A stretch of DNA of 64,000 nucleotides from Nematostella vectensis (taxonomy: Eukaryota > Cnidaria > Anthozoa > Actiniaria > Edwardsiidae). This document shows, one piece after another, positions 1 to 8,444 of the stretch (its first letter is position 1; each line of letters starts with the position of its first letter). The DNA lies in contig NC_064045.1 in NCBI RefSeq assembly GCF_932526225.1, positions 12,208,442 to 12,272,441 on the forward strand, in the 5' to 3' direction. A program made the translations under genes and the position numbers. Below the pieces are notes generated by a model. That model was not told the DNA's origin. It ran no database searches and was given only the letters and a program-made list of their open reading frames with translations.

Positions 1-34
1 CAATCCCAATAATAATTTGTTTTTGTCTTGACAG

Positions 35-1958
35 AAAAGAATTATGGCGAATCCAGATATCATTTCTTGTATACTCAAGATGGATTCCAGTGTGCTTCCA
101 TGCTTGTTGAGTTTGCTACAACAAAAGGCTTCAAGTCAGAGCAGGATCTGTTTGTCACACAGACAGTTTTACAGTATGTGTTGTCCAAACTTATCCTTAT
201 ATAAAAGGGTGGTAAAGGGATTATGATTTCAAGTTGAAAAATATGTACAACTGATGATAAGAAATTGAGCGTTTCGTTGATAAGTGTAGGTAGTACGCCT
301 TTCATGAATTTTCCTACATTGGGTAGGAGTATCTTCATATTATTTACACACTATACTAGAGAACAACATTTTTAGGAAACAACTGTTACAAAAATTAATA
401 TTCCCCCACAAATGTTCTTTGTTGAAACTATTTTGAAGAATTGAAAATATTTGGAATAAAACCCATCCCTAATGTGCATCTCTGTAAAAAGGCTATTTCT
501 GAATTTTACAACGATATCAGATAGAGTGTTATTTCAGATAATTTTAATCTTCTTTCAGATATCTGTGTCTTCAAAATTCTTCTACGGCCAGTATAGTATT
601 CTTCAAGTTTACAAACAAGCATCCTGATTTCTCAGGGCCACCATTCCAGCAGCCACTTTTGAACTTTGTCTGGTTACTACTCATGGCCATAGAAAGGTAT
701 GATACATAATATGAACTTTGTCTTGGTTATTTCTTCTGCTTACTTGTCTCCAACTTGCATGGCTAATTTACCATCTCTTGATGGCAGGAGATATTTTTAT
801 GTACAAAATTCATTGCTTTACTAGACAAACATAAATATGGCCGAAAATCTAACAGCTCTTTTAACCTTAAACAATTGTTATCCCTTGAAGTTTTTTGTCA
901 TGTATGTGAATATATGGCACACAACCTTTAATTCATCTTACAAACATCATCATCATAAAGGAGAATAAATTTAAATTCAATCTAAATATCCTCATTGTTA
1001 TGTCCCCAGACAAGGGCCTCTCAGCATGTTCACTGTTCTCTGTGAGAAGTACCAGCCCTCAATAGAAAGAGATCCCACGTATAAACAAGTAAGCATTCCT
1101 GGCTAAGCTTTGTTCTTTTTCTCAACATCTTGAGAGAGTAGCTTGGCTTTGCTCACCTCTTGTGTTTTTCTTAACAGTATCTTGACAGAATATCTAAACT
1201 TTTCTTACCTCTTGTGTTTTTCTTAACAGTATCTTGACAGAATAGCCCAACTTTTTTTTGGCTTGCCGCCACCACAGCCAACCGGCCTCCAGGGGATCAT
1301 GGGTAATGTTTCATGACCTTTCCAGTTTCCAAGGATCTGGGCTAACTTCACAGGATGATAAAACAAGCCTGATTTGTTTTCTATTGTTTATTATTATTGC
1401 TTGAGTCAAGAAAGCAGTTTAAAGACACTGATGATTTTAATCTTACAAACTTTCCTTGGGCCAAGTAATGTTTAATTTTTCGTAGCCTGCATATACAGGT
1501 ACAATGCTGTACAATGACTTCGTGAATGGGTGACATGCACTAAGAAATCATTTGGCTTTTGGGGTAGCAAACTCTTGCGCGCCCCAGGCTTTTGGCTGTA
1601 AGATCACTACAAACAAGCAAGCAAACAAAAGCAACTTATTCTGTGCTAATGAATCAGCCAGAAGGTTTCTATGGCAAAAGATTGTATTTTTTTGTCACTC
1701 TCTGGCTTGATGGCCGAAGGCATTTCTGTTTTTGTCTTGGCATGAAGTTTTCTACTAAAAAACCATTTCATTTCTTTGAGCAAATTGCCTATTGCCTCTA
1801 CTATAAAAGATAAATTTAAATACTGAATGGTATACCATGCCTGTCCTTCACAGCTTTTACCTGACATGTTTTTTTCTTTTTTTTTTTCAGGAGATCTTGT
1901 ACAGAGTTTGTTCAATGACACACCCCAGGCTGAATTAGAAGGCGAAGATGTCGACTAA
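35..1958 (+). CDS. GET4: GET4 homologue, 3' part (five exons; 5' end outside window)
   Basis: Exons 35-173, 559-696, 1010-1088, 1230-1302 and 1891-1958 join in frame across GT-AG introns and end in TAA at 1956-1958. The product matches the C-terminal half of GET4 (TRC35), with stretches such as NYGESRYHF, LVEFATTKGF, GPPFQQPLLNF, FTVLCEKYQPS and YLDRIAQLFFG. GET4 is the alpha-solenoid scaffold of the cytosolic GET4-UBL4A-BAG6 complex, which hands tail-anchored membrane proteins to the GET3 ATPase. The first exon begins after a CAG acceptor at 32-34 and needs one base from an upstream exon outside the window. The first intron uses a CA|GTATGT donor, which keeps LQYLCL in frame. The C-terminal tail is short and acidic. 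Family identity is secure from sequence; exon edges are inferred from frame and splice consensus. Confidence 0.9.
1152..1244 (+). repeat. 52-bp tandem duplication of a GET4 3' splice site
   Basis: The segment with CTCTTGTGTTTTTC, the TTAACAG acceptor and the exon start TATCTTGACAGAATA occurs twice, 52 bp apart. The true exon follows the second acceptor at 1230. Use of the first acceptor (exon start 1178) would add 52 nt, shift the frame and meet an early stop. Confidence 0.85.
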
Positions 1959-2169
1959 GCAAGGAACTGAATTGTAGATATTTATAATATAAAAGATGCA
2001 ATATAGAAACCAGGATAGGTAGCGCCCAAACACCAACCTGCTAGACATGCACTTGCTACCAGCCGTTTTTTGAGATGAAATGGTTGAAAAGAGAAACCAT
2101 TAGAAATTCAAGCAGCCCAAATAACAAAAATCATGTGCTATGGTAATTTCCATGACTTTACCTAGTTTT

Positions 2170-2300
2170 ATGACATGAAAACAGGGCCGTAGCTGGGGGT
2201 GGGGCACTGGGGGCATGTGCCCCCTCCTAATATTTTCAAATATTATAAGGAAATGACCAGTAGGGGCGTGGCTGTGTCCCCCATTTTTTTCTTAATGTTT
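2170..2300 (+). repeat. Dispersed non-coding repeat (GGGGCATGTGCCCCC family)
   Basis: Contains a G-rich/C-rich hairpin core followed by TATAAGGAAATGACCAGTAG and GGGGCGTGGCTGTG. The same order recurs at 47570-47730 and, inverted, at 55230-55350, so it is a dispersed family, probably a short non-autonomous element. Confidence 0.65.
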
Positions 2301-2874
2301 CCCCTATGATAAAAAGGCCTTCCATTAGAGTTGAAATTGACATAGAGATTGATTTAGAAAAACATGTTTTTTTGGAGAATTTAAATTCTGCCTCAAAAGC
2401 TTCCAATAAGGATATTTCAATTGAAACTCCTCAAATAATTTTAATTATTTAATCGTGTGAAATTTATCAAATATCTCAGAAATACTGCTTTATTGTTTTC
2501 AATCTTTAATCGGGTTTTGTGTAAAATAAATCTTGGTTCAGAAAAAAAACTTGTTTTGCGAGGCCTTTGATGACTTTAAGTATACTTTGCAAGTTTGAGT
2601 CATATCCGATATAGAGTTTTTGCTGAGATGACAAAAGTTGTTATATTTATATTTTTGACTCGTACAGAATTGTTTCCCTCGAAAGTTGACAATCTGCAAA
2701 AAATAGAATTGTAAGGATTATATACTTCCACATGTCTTGGTTTTTTTCTATGGTATATTTTTGTTCCCGGTTTTCTGCCATTTTATGTTAAAAAACTCTG
2801 CTAATAATTGGGCATGGATTATGTACGATTTATATTATTCAAGTCCAATATGATGGCTGAGGGGGGGATGTGCA

Positions 2875-2990
2875 GTCATAGGAATCATAGAAAAAGCATA
2901 GTATTTGAAGATTCCTTAGTAAGAAATTACCCACTTTTTGGCCGCCAGGGGGGTGCGCGTGCACCCCCCCTGTGTACGTGCCTGATAAAG
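2875..2990 (+). repeat. Dispersed G/C-run repeat copy
   Basis: Contains GGCCGCCAGGGGGGTGCG followed by a run of C. The combination of a GGCCGCCA-type core with opposed G and C runs recurs in related form around 42100-42240. No coding capacity; assignment to one family is tentative. Confidence 0.4.
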
Positions 2991-3579
2991 GTATATTCCC
3001 AACCTGTTTCCATCCGCCATTTTGTCTGTTATTTTTCATTATTTGACGTATTAAAGGTTATTTGATAAACCAGGATGGTTATTTTGCAAAATTTCAACAG
3101 TTTTAGCTTTCCCTGTGCGCACTTTGTCAGTGCAGTCCGCAGTGTTTCACTTGTATCAAATGAATAAGCAAAAAAGCCTAAATAAAAACAAATACAATTT
3201 TGTTAAGTTGTTGCATTATTGTTGAAGTGAGACTCTTCGCCATTTGTAGTAACCAATGTGACTGTTAAAATGGCCTGGACCGGCCGTCAGATGTACCCAC
3301 AAGCTAAAAATCCACAAATGCAAACCAAACACATACCTCTCCCCACAGTTAGACAACTGTTTATAAGTGTTTTCTCCCCAAAGCCAAACGAATCAATTCC
3401 AGGTCAAACAGAATATCAATGTAAACAATTTTTCAATCAATTTTGTTTCAGGAAAGACAGCATTTAGGAGAGTGGTAGTGATTCTTTAGAAAATTAAATT
3501 TTTTAAAAAGAGGATCTCAAGTTTCTTCCTGAGTTTTATCGGTGGGAATATTTGCCCTATAATCAGACACCAACAACCA

Positions 3580-4010
3580 ATTATGGAATTCCTAGACAAG
3601 TTGATGACTTACAATGATGGGATTCTAAGACAGATTGATTACTTCTAATGAAGGGATTCGTAGACAGGTTGAAGACTTTAATTGGGTTCCTAGACAGGTT
3701 GATGACTTCTAATGATGGGATTCCTAGACAGGTTGATGACTTCTAAAGATGGGATTCCTAGACAGGTTGATGACTTCTAATGATGGGATTCCTAGACAGG
3801 TTGATGACTTCTAATGATGGGATTCCTAGACAGGTTGATGACCTCTAAAGATGGGATTCCTAGACAGGTTGATGACTTCTAATGATGGTATTCCTAAAGA
3901 GGTTGATGGCTTGTAATGATGGGATTCCTAGACAGGTTGATGAATTCTAAAGATGGGATTCCTAGACAGGTTGATGACTTCTAAAAATGGGATTCCTAGA
4001 CAAGTTGATT
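3580..4010 (+). repeat. 34-bp minisatellite
   Basis: About twelve imperfect units of the pattern GATGGGATTCCTAGACAGG followed by TTGATGACTTCTAAT. Units at the left edge are the most diverged. It abuts the decayed coding fragment to its right. Confidence 0.85.
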
Positions 4011-4019
4011 ACTACCAGT

Positions 4020-4530
4020 CTAGCGTTAAGCTAAGAAACAAAAATCTTCGGATCACAATGCGTCCATTACAAATTTTAAGGGAATTTGCAGTTGCAGAGG
4101 AGTCGATAAGAAAGTACATTCAGCATCTGCAGCATCACAAGAAATCCAAAGGACAAATGAAACGGCCAAAAACTAGGTGGAGGGAGTTAATGATAAAGTA
4201 TGAAGACTATGACTGGAATGCCATGCTCGGGGAGATATTAAAACTCAATGTTCCAGTATTTATTGGACCTTTTCTTGAAAAAAAACCTGATAATACTCTA
4301 GCGCAAAATGCATAAACCTGGAGAAATCGAGGTGATTGATGCTTGGCTGGTAACGCAGCTGTTTAAGGCTACTATTAAAACTGGATTCCGGAATACCACC
4401 TGTCATAGGGCGACACTGATGAGGATACTGGTTCGAGTGACAAAGAAACTGATATTGATACTCTCCAAATAGGACTGTCCGATAGCAAGAAAGACTACCA
4501 GAAGGCTGAAACTGAGGTAAAGAAGTTTTG
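4020..4530 (+). pseudogene. Decayed coding fragment, unknown family
   Basis: Open frame from the minisatellite to 4315 has a protein-like segment rich in charged residues (KRPKTRWRELMIKYEDYDWN, then LKLNVPV). After the stop, two shifted frames continue with protein-like composition (VIDAWLVTQLFKATIK; then DTDEDTGSSDKETD). This looks like one ancestral reading frame broken by frameshifts and a stop. The LKLNVPV-type stretch followed by IDAWL resembles SAP-like segments, but that is a guess. I do not recognise the parent gene; it could be a retrocopy or transposon gene remnant. Confidence 0.4.
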
Positions 4531-4763
4531 TACAGGGGTGGGCCATATGTTTTGTCTGTAAACTGGGGTTTGGGCAATAAAATTTTTAGCGTCATATATT
4601 TTTATGGATTATGATACAAAATCTAGCTCCCCCCATACTTTTTGGCCAGTCCCTAATTTATGATGGCCAAACCAAATTAGAAGCAGGCGAGTATTGGGAG
4701 CTTAACCCTGGGGTACCAGAGTCACGAGCTTCGTTCGTTTACTATGCGCCCTTTATGGGCCAT

Positions 4764-4892
4764 GCGTGACAAAGCGGACAAACGTCGCGCATGCGCAGTA
4801 CGTATCCCGCCACTACACGGCCGCCATGTTTATTTACTTTGATTTATTGCTCATTGCGCATGCGCAACGTTTGTCCGCTCTGTCGCCACGCG
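4764..4892. repeat. Imperfect inverted repeat with GCGCATGCGC cores
   Basis: Left arm 4764-4797 and right arm 4855-4892 pair over GCGGACAAACGT and GCGCATGCGC with a few mismatches, around a loop of about 57 bp. The loop holds GGCCGCCATG, which on the minus strand resembles a YY1 site. The palindromic cores match the NRF-1 consensus. It could be a small foldback element or a promoter fragment. Confidence 0.6.
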
Positions 4893-4905
4893 TTCGAATG
4901 TGTAA

Positions 4906-4910
4906 AAGAG
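4906..4910. other. Target-site duplication, left copy (AAGAG)
   Basis: AAGAG directly precedes the left TIR and directly follows the right TIR at 21978-21982. Polintons usually make 6-bp duplications; a sixth matching base is absent on either side. Confidence 0.6.
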
Positions 4911-5226
4911 AGTAGTAGGGTTTTGGCGCAGCTGGCGCAACTTTTTGATCACCCCAAATTTCATTCCAAAAGTGGCGCAAAAGTCTCCGCACACCTCCGC
5001 CAAGCCTCGCGACCTGCGCATGCGCGAGTTTGCCAAAGATCTCTTGCACGACCACGCCCACCTGTCAATCACTTTGTCACGTGATAGCCACGCCCACCTG
5101 TCAATCACTTTAAAAACCTGTCAATCACTTTGTCAAGAACCTGTCAATCACTTTATCACGTGATAGCCAAGCCCACCTGTCAATCACTTTGTCACATGTC
5201 GCACCTAGGGGGAGCTCAAGGGGCTA
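4911..5226 (+). repeat. Polinton left terminal inverted repeat
   Basis: Pairs with 21625-21977. It starts AGTAGTAGGG, contains CTGCGCATGCGC near 5016, then five copies of CCTGTCAATCACTTT separated by TCACGTGATAGCC units, and ends in a GGAGCTC-AGGGGCTA element. It has one internal unit fewer than the right copy. Confidence 0.93.
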
Positions 5227-5230
5227 TTCT

Positions 5231-5242
5231 GGTCTAAAGACG
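5231..5242 (+). promoter_or_regulatory. Polinton promoter motif before the small membrane protein gene
   Basis: TCTAAAGACG lies about 19 bp before ATG 5261. It is a variant of the TTTAAAGACATG motif before the other rightward genes. Confidence 0.5.
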
Positions 5243-5260
5243 TATGAGGCCCTAGATAAA

Positions 5261-5521
5261 ATGACATTAAAGACGGAGGTGAAGATCAAAAACGATGCGG
5301 CTACCGCCGGCGGTTGTTCGGTGCTGGAGGTGAATGTGAGTGACACTGCGGATGCGGGGCCTGAACACTGCTGTTGTAACGCTGATTACTATGAAGACTC
5401 AGAATACGGAAGCTTCGACCCCGTTGGGTTTGTGGCCGGAGCGGCGACAATTGTCCTTGGTGTTCTAGCGATGTTAGTCTCCATGCCACGGTATGACGAA
5501 AAAAGATGGGTAAGATACTAG
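5261..5521 (+). CDS. Small Cys-containing membrane protein, function unknown
   Basis: An 86-residue protein if translation starts at ATG 5261, the first ATG after the promoter motif. An upstream in-frame ATG at 5189 lies within the TIR and is less likely. A CCC cluster sits near residue 43, followed by an acidic stretch (YYEDSEYGSFD). One predicted membrane segment (VAGAATIVLGVLAMLVSM) lies near the C-terminus, with a short basic tail. I do not recognise the family. The gene is flanked by two copies of the GGAGCTCGAGGGGCTAG element (5210-5226 and 5612-5634). This looks like a cassette placed between the left TIR and sequence that, at the right end, continues directly from the TIR. Confidence 0.55.
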   Translation: MTLKTEVKIKNDAATAGGCSVLEVNVSDTADAGPEHCCCNADYYEDSEYGSFDPVGFVAGAATIVLGVLAMLVSMPRYDEKRWVRY

Positions 5522-5611
5522 TCCACGAATGTGGTGTGGAGACTTTAGACCGCACCGCCCCCACGCGGACCCCTTCGGAAGTCTTGGCAACCACACACAT
5601 CACACCTAGAT

Positions 5612-5634
5612 GGAGCTCGAGGGGCTAGCCTCTC
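5612..5634. repeat. Palindromic element copy (intergenic)
   Basis: GGAGCTCGAGGGGCTAGCC followed by TCTC. The core CGAGGGGCTAGCCTCTC is a near-palindrome found at eight places in the element. This copy and the following bases match the sequence just inside the right TIR. Confidence 0.75.
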
Positions 5635-5656
5635 AGCTTCACATCTAGAAAGCCTT

Positions 5657-5678
5657 TGAAAAGTGGTTTAAAGACATG
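5657..5678 (+). promoter_or_regulatory. Promoter motif of the TFIIB-like gene
   Basis: TGAAAAGTGG followed by TTTAAAGACATG, almost identical before the RING (7601), Cys/His-repeat (8408) and polymerase (21593, minus) genes. The ATG inside the motif is out of frame with the TFIIB-like protein, so the motif is probably upstream of, or at, the transcription start. Confidence 0.65.
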
Positions 5679-5692
5679 AACAGTTTAATAAA

Positions 5693-6619
5693 ATGGAGGA
5701 ACGAACAGTTGAACGTACGGTTGAAGATCGGTCACCACCACCATACAATATCCCCGGCGGACCGGTGCCTGAGATTAACGTCCCCACCCTCATGCCGGAA
5801 TTTGCACTGTTTGACCGAGCCCTCACCGAATACGAGACTAGTAGAGCCTCCTTGGGAGACGAGGATAGTAGTAACACCCTTTGCAATCATGACGACCTAG
5901 TCACAGAAGACGGGGTCACTAGTTGCTTAGAGTGCGGGGAACAGATGCAGCGCGTGATCGCACACGAAAGGGAGTGGGGTTTTTACGGACATTCCGACGG
6001 CAAACGGTCTTCGAATCCAAGTCGGGTCCAGGTACGTAGGTCTGAGGATAGAAATATTGACAAGGATGTGGAGAACATGGGTTTTAGCGGGGTAATTGTA
6101 GCCAAAGCTAACGAGATATACACTCAGGTGACGAAAGGCCAGATTTTTCGCGGCGACCCACGGAAGGCGATCGTCTTTGCGTGTATCTACTACGCCTACA
6201 AGATGTCCGGTGAGTGTCAGACACCGAAAACCTTGATGGAGACTTTTGGATTGAGCAGGAAGAGTTGCCTTAAGGGTCTAAAAATCTTTAGTATTAACGC
6301 GCCTAAAGATTACTTACTACACGGAACGTCTCCCACCGTCGTGGACCACATTCGCGATGTGATGGATAGATTCTCGGCGTCCCCCGCACAGAAGGGAGAG
6401 GTGGTCCAGCTCTACTACAGATCTGAGAACCGCTCGTCTGAGTTGAATCGCGCTCGCCCACAATCCTTTGCGGTCGCTTTAACCTATTACTGGGTACGGC
6501 TAAAGGGGGTCGATATTACACTTAAAAAATTCTCCGAAAGAACGGGCATCTCCGAGTTAACCATCAGTAGGAAAGCGAAAGAAGTGGCCACAGTCCTGGG
6601 TACGCCTGGTGTGGTATGA
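5693..6619 (+). CDS. TFIIB-like transcription initiation factor
   Basis: A 308-residue protein with the TFIIB domain order. A zinc ribbon uses C64, H66, C78 and C81 (C-x-H...CLEC, like the C..H..C..C ribbon of TFIIB). A linker with EREW...NPSRV parallels the SEW...DPSRV B-reader/linker region of TFIIB. Two cyclin-like repeats follow, about 120-205 and 210-300; the second ends in RPQSFAVALTYYW and GISELTISRKAKEV, matching the helix-turn-helix of the family. TFIIB bridges TATA-binding protein and RNA polymerase II. Residues 1-36 are not TFIIB: MEERTVERTVED resembles the RING protein start, and GPVPEINVP matches the polymerase N-terminal linker. Such genes are known from nucleocytoplasmic large DNA viruses and are not part of the usual Polinton core set. 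It probably acts on the element's own promoter motifs (inference). Start chosen at ATG 5693 because the earlier ATG (5676) is in another frame. Confidence 0.85.
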   Translation: MEERTVERTVEDRSPPPYNIPGGPVPEINVPTLMPEFALFDRALTEYETSRASLGDEDSSNTLCNHDDLVTEDGVTSCLECGEQMQRVIAHEREWGFYGHSDGKRSSNPSRVQVRRSEDRNIDKDVENMGFSGVIVAKANEIYTQVTKGQIFRGDPRKAIVFACIYYAYKMSGECQTPKTLMETFGLSRKSCLKGLKIFSINAPKDYLLHGTSPTVVDHIRDVMDRFSASPAQKGEVVQLYYRSENRSSELNRARPQSFAVALTYYWVRLKGVDITLKKFSERTGISELTISRKAKEVATVLGTPGVV

Positions 6620-6710
6620 TATTTCCCGATTTCCAGAGAAATCAGGATTTCCAGAAAACTGTCAGTTCGGAGTAGATGTGAATTAACACGTCTAAAAAAA
6701 TTCGATTAAA

Positions 6711-6726
6711 TTGGTTTAAAGACGTG
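6711..6726 (+). promoter_or_regulatory. Promoter motif of the ankyrin gene
   Basis: TTGGTTTAAAGACGTG, 15 bp before ATG 6741; the upstream TGAAAAG half is not conserved here. Confidence 0.6.
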
Positions 6727-6740
6727 GGTGTAGTAACAAA

Positions 6741-7562
6741 ATGGATATGCAAAGTGCTGGGAGTCTTACAAATCTCACCGTGGAGGATCGAGCCGCCACC
6801 TTAGCGAGGTGGGGAGCCGCAGACTTTGACACCGCCATGGAGCGCGCGGCGGGGGAGGGGTGCGTCGAGACCGTGAGGTTGTGTAAGAGTTGGGGTGCGA
6901 CGGATTTCGAAAAGCCGATGGCCGAGGCGGCGGAGAACGGGCACGCCGAGGTCGTTAAGATGTGTTGTGAGTCGGGCGCCTGTGACTTCGTATATCCAGC
7001 GTCCATGGCCGCGAAAGGCGGGCACGTAGAGGTTTTGAAGGTGATGAACGAGTATTGTGATGATAGAGAGGCGATGATCGAGGCCATGGGTACTGCGGCG
7101 GGGGAAGGTCAGGTGGGGGTTGTTAAGTTATTGATAGATCTAGGCGTCGATGCCAACGTCGGTTGGACCTCCGCCGAGGCGGCGTACAATGGCCACGTTG
7201 AGGTTCTAGAGTTGCTGAGAGAAAACTTCTGGGAGTTTGACCCGGACTATGCTATAACACCGGCCACCGAATCTGGCAACCTCGAGATTGTGAGGTTGTG
7301 CTTGGAGTGGGGCGCGACCGATCTCATTGGGCCTATGAGTTACGCGCGGTTTTGGGGTCTACACGAAATTGTCGCGGTGCTACGTGCGGCGTGGAGGTGG
7401 GGCCTCGTGCATGAGGAGCTCCCGGAGAAGCTACACAAGGTGAGATTCCGTAGAAAGCTGGAGGACGAACTAATGCCAGTAGCTTGGCATCCGGACAGGT
7501 TTTGGGATTGGTGTCTTGATGAGCAAGAGAAGGGAATGTTGGAAAAGTGTTTCGATGGGTAG
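6741..7562 (+). CDS. Ankyrin-repeat protein
   Basis: A 273-residue protein made of six to seven degenerate ankyrin-type repeats of about 33 residues, recognisable by A(A/E)xGHxEVVxLxxxxGA phrases (AAENGHAEVVKM, AAKGGHVEVLKV, AAGEGQVGVVKLL, AAYNGHVEVLEL, ATESGNLEIVRL). The C-terminal 60 residues leave the repeat pattern, turn basic and end with AWHPDRFWDWCLDEQEK. A His-Pro-x-Arg tail of this sort occurs in some giant-virus ankyrin proteins; that link is from memory and tentative. The gene is clearly more GC-rich than its neighbours, suggesting a separate origin. Ankyrin proteins of large DNA viruses often adapt host targets, sometimes to ubiquitin ligases; the RING gene next door fits that idea but does not prove it. 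Confidence 0.82.
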   Translation: MDMQSAGSLTNLTVEDRAATLARWGAADFDTAMERAAGEGCVETVRLCKSWGATDFEKPMAEAAENGHAEVVKMCCESGACDFVYPASMAAKGGHVEVLKVMNEYCDDREAMIEAMGTAAGEGQVGVVKLLIDLGVDANVGWTSAEAAYNGHVEVLELLRENFWEFDPDYAITPATESGNLEIVRLCLEWGATDLIGPMSYARFWGLHEIVAVLRAAWRWGLVHEELPEKLHKVRFRRKLEDELMPVAWHPDRFWDWCLDEQEKGMLEKCFDG

Positions 7563-7600
7563 GCGTGAGAGACATGCTTTGGTGTATGATGTAAAAAAAT

Positions 7601-7622
7601 TGAAAAGTGGCTTAAAGACATG
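7601..7622 (+). promoter_or_regulatory. Promoter motif of the RING gene
   Basis: TGAAAAGTGGCTTAAAGACATG; with the following AACAGTTTAATAAAATGGAG it repeats the TFIIB-like gene leader almost base for base. Confidence 0.65.
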
Positions 7623-7636
7623 AACAGTTTAATAAA

Positions 7637-8410
7637 ATGGAGGAACAAACGGTTAAACGTATGGTTGAAGAGCAACCACCACCACCATCGGGTAGTCTCG
7701 AAGAACCCATCCTGTGCTCGATCTGTTTAGAGGAGGTGCAAAAAGAAACAAGCGCCGAGTTAGAATGTGGGCATGGAAATCATCTGAAATGTGTGCTTAG
7801 ACTCCGCTCTGCGACCTGTCCAGTATGTAGGAGAACTTTAGTGAGCGATAAGCTATGCGTATGTGACCTGGATATTATGAGTATTGGATACAAAGAGCTC
7901 TCCGACGAAGAATCTTTCGATTATGAAGATCACAGGAGGGAGTGCGAATCGTTTCATGCCTACTGCCTAAGTGTAGGATCGAGGTTCAGAGAGAAAGCAT
8001 TAGAGTTCATGATGGAGACGGGGATTCAGCAAGCCATAGACGAGAGTCGTAACGAGTATGGCTTACCGACCGTGCAGGATTTCCCGCGCGAAGTGAAATT
8101 TTTAGTTTACCTCAGACTGTTTGGTGGTGAGAATGATACCGAGACGCGACGTGAAATCTTCCCGTTGATTGACGAGGGTGGTGATGTATTCGCCTCGTTT
8201 CTTAGAGGTAAAACCTTTGTGGTTGATAGAGATCTCGTTCGCGAGTTGGACTACCAGATGTATCTTATGATGTGGGCAGAAGAGGAAAGGTTAGGGACGC
8301 GATGTGAGACGTTCGAACGGTCAAGATGGGATAGTTTACCGTTCGTAGATTGGATTTTAACACCTCATACTACCAACCGGCTAGAAGGCGGGTATCGCGT
8401 GTTGGATTGA
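7637..8410 (+). CDS. RING-finger protein, putative E3 ubiquitin ligase
   Basis: A 257-residue protein. Residues about 27-70 form a RING: CSICLEE, CGHGNHLKC and CPVC give the cross-brace Cys/His ligands (C-x2-C, C-x-H-x3-H-x2-C, C-x2-C). RING domains recruit ubiquitin-loaded E2 enzymes, so a ligase role is likely, but the substrate is unknown. The remaining 185 residues are acidic and match nothing I recognise. The N-terminus (MEEQTVKRMVEEQPPPP) is a copy of the TFIIB-like protein's start, including its promoter and leader. The TGA stop at 8408-8410 is also the beginning of the next promoter motif. Confidence 0.8.
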   Translation: MEEQTVKRMVEEQPPPPSGSLEEPILCSICLEEVQKETSAELECGHGNHLKCVLRLRSATCPVCRRTLVSDKLCVCDLDIMSIGYKELSDEESFDYEDHRRECESFHAYCLSVGSRFREKALEFMMETGIQQAIDESRNEYGLPTVQDFPREVKFLVYLRLFGGENDTETRREIFPLIDEGGDVFASFLRGKTFVVDRDLVRELDYQMYLMMWAEEERLGTRCETFERSRWDSLPFVDWILTPHTTNRLEGGYRVLD

Positions 8411-8429
8411 AAAGTGATTTAAGGACATG
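8408..8429 (+). promoter_or_regulatory. Promoter motif of the Cys/His-repeat gene
   Basis: TGAAAAGTGATTTAAGGACATG. Its first three bases are the stop codon of the RING gene. Confidence 0.6.
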
Positions 8430-8444
8430 ACCGGTTTGATAGAA

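Larger units (their letters stand above)
1959..3580. other. Intergenic region downstream of GET4
   Basis: AT-rich sequence without a convincing exon. It probably includes the GET4 3' UTR; AATAAA-like hexamers occur (for example near 2525 and 3180) but none is clearly the poly(A) signal. Two dispersed repeat copies lie inside and are listed separately. Confidence 0.5.

Noticed and set aside
4834-5163. Overlapping frames across the left TIR
   Set aside because: They are the translated TIR and recur in inverted form at the right end; repeats of TGATTGACAGGT explain the periodic peptide.
5676-5900. Frame starting at the ATG inside the TFIIB gene promoter motif
   Set aside because: It overlaps the TFIIB-like gene in another frame and has no recognisable content; the ATG belongs to the TTTAAAGACATG motif.
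7333-7675. Minus-strand frames opposite the ankyrin gene
   Set aside because: GC-rich antisense shadows of a clearly homologous plus-strand gene.
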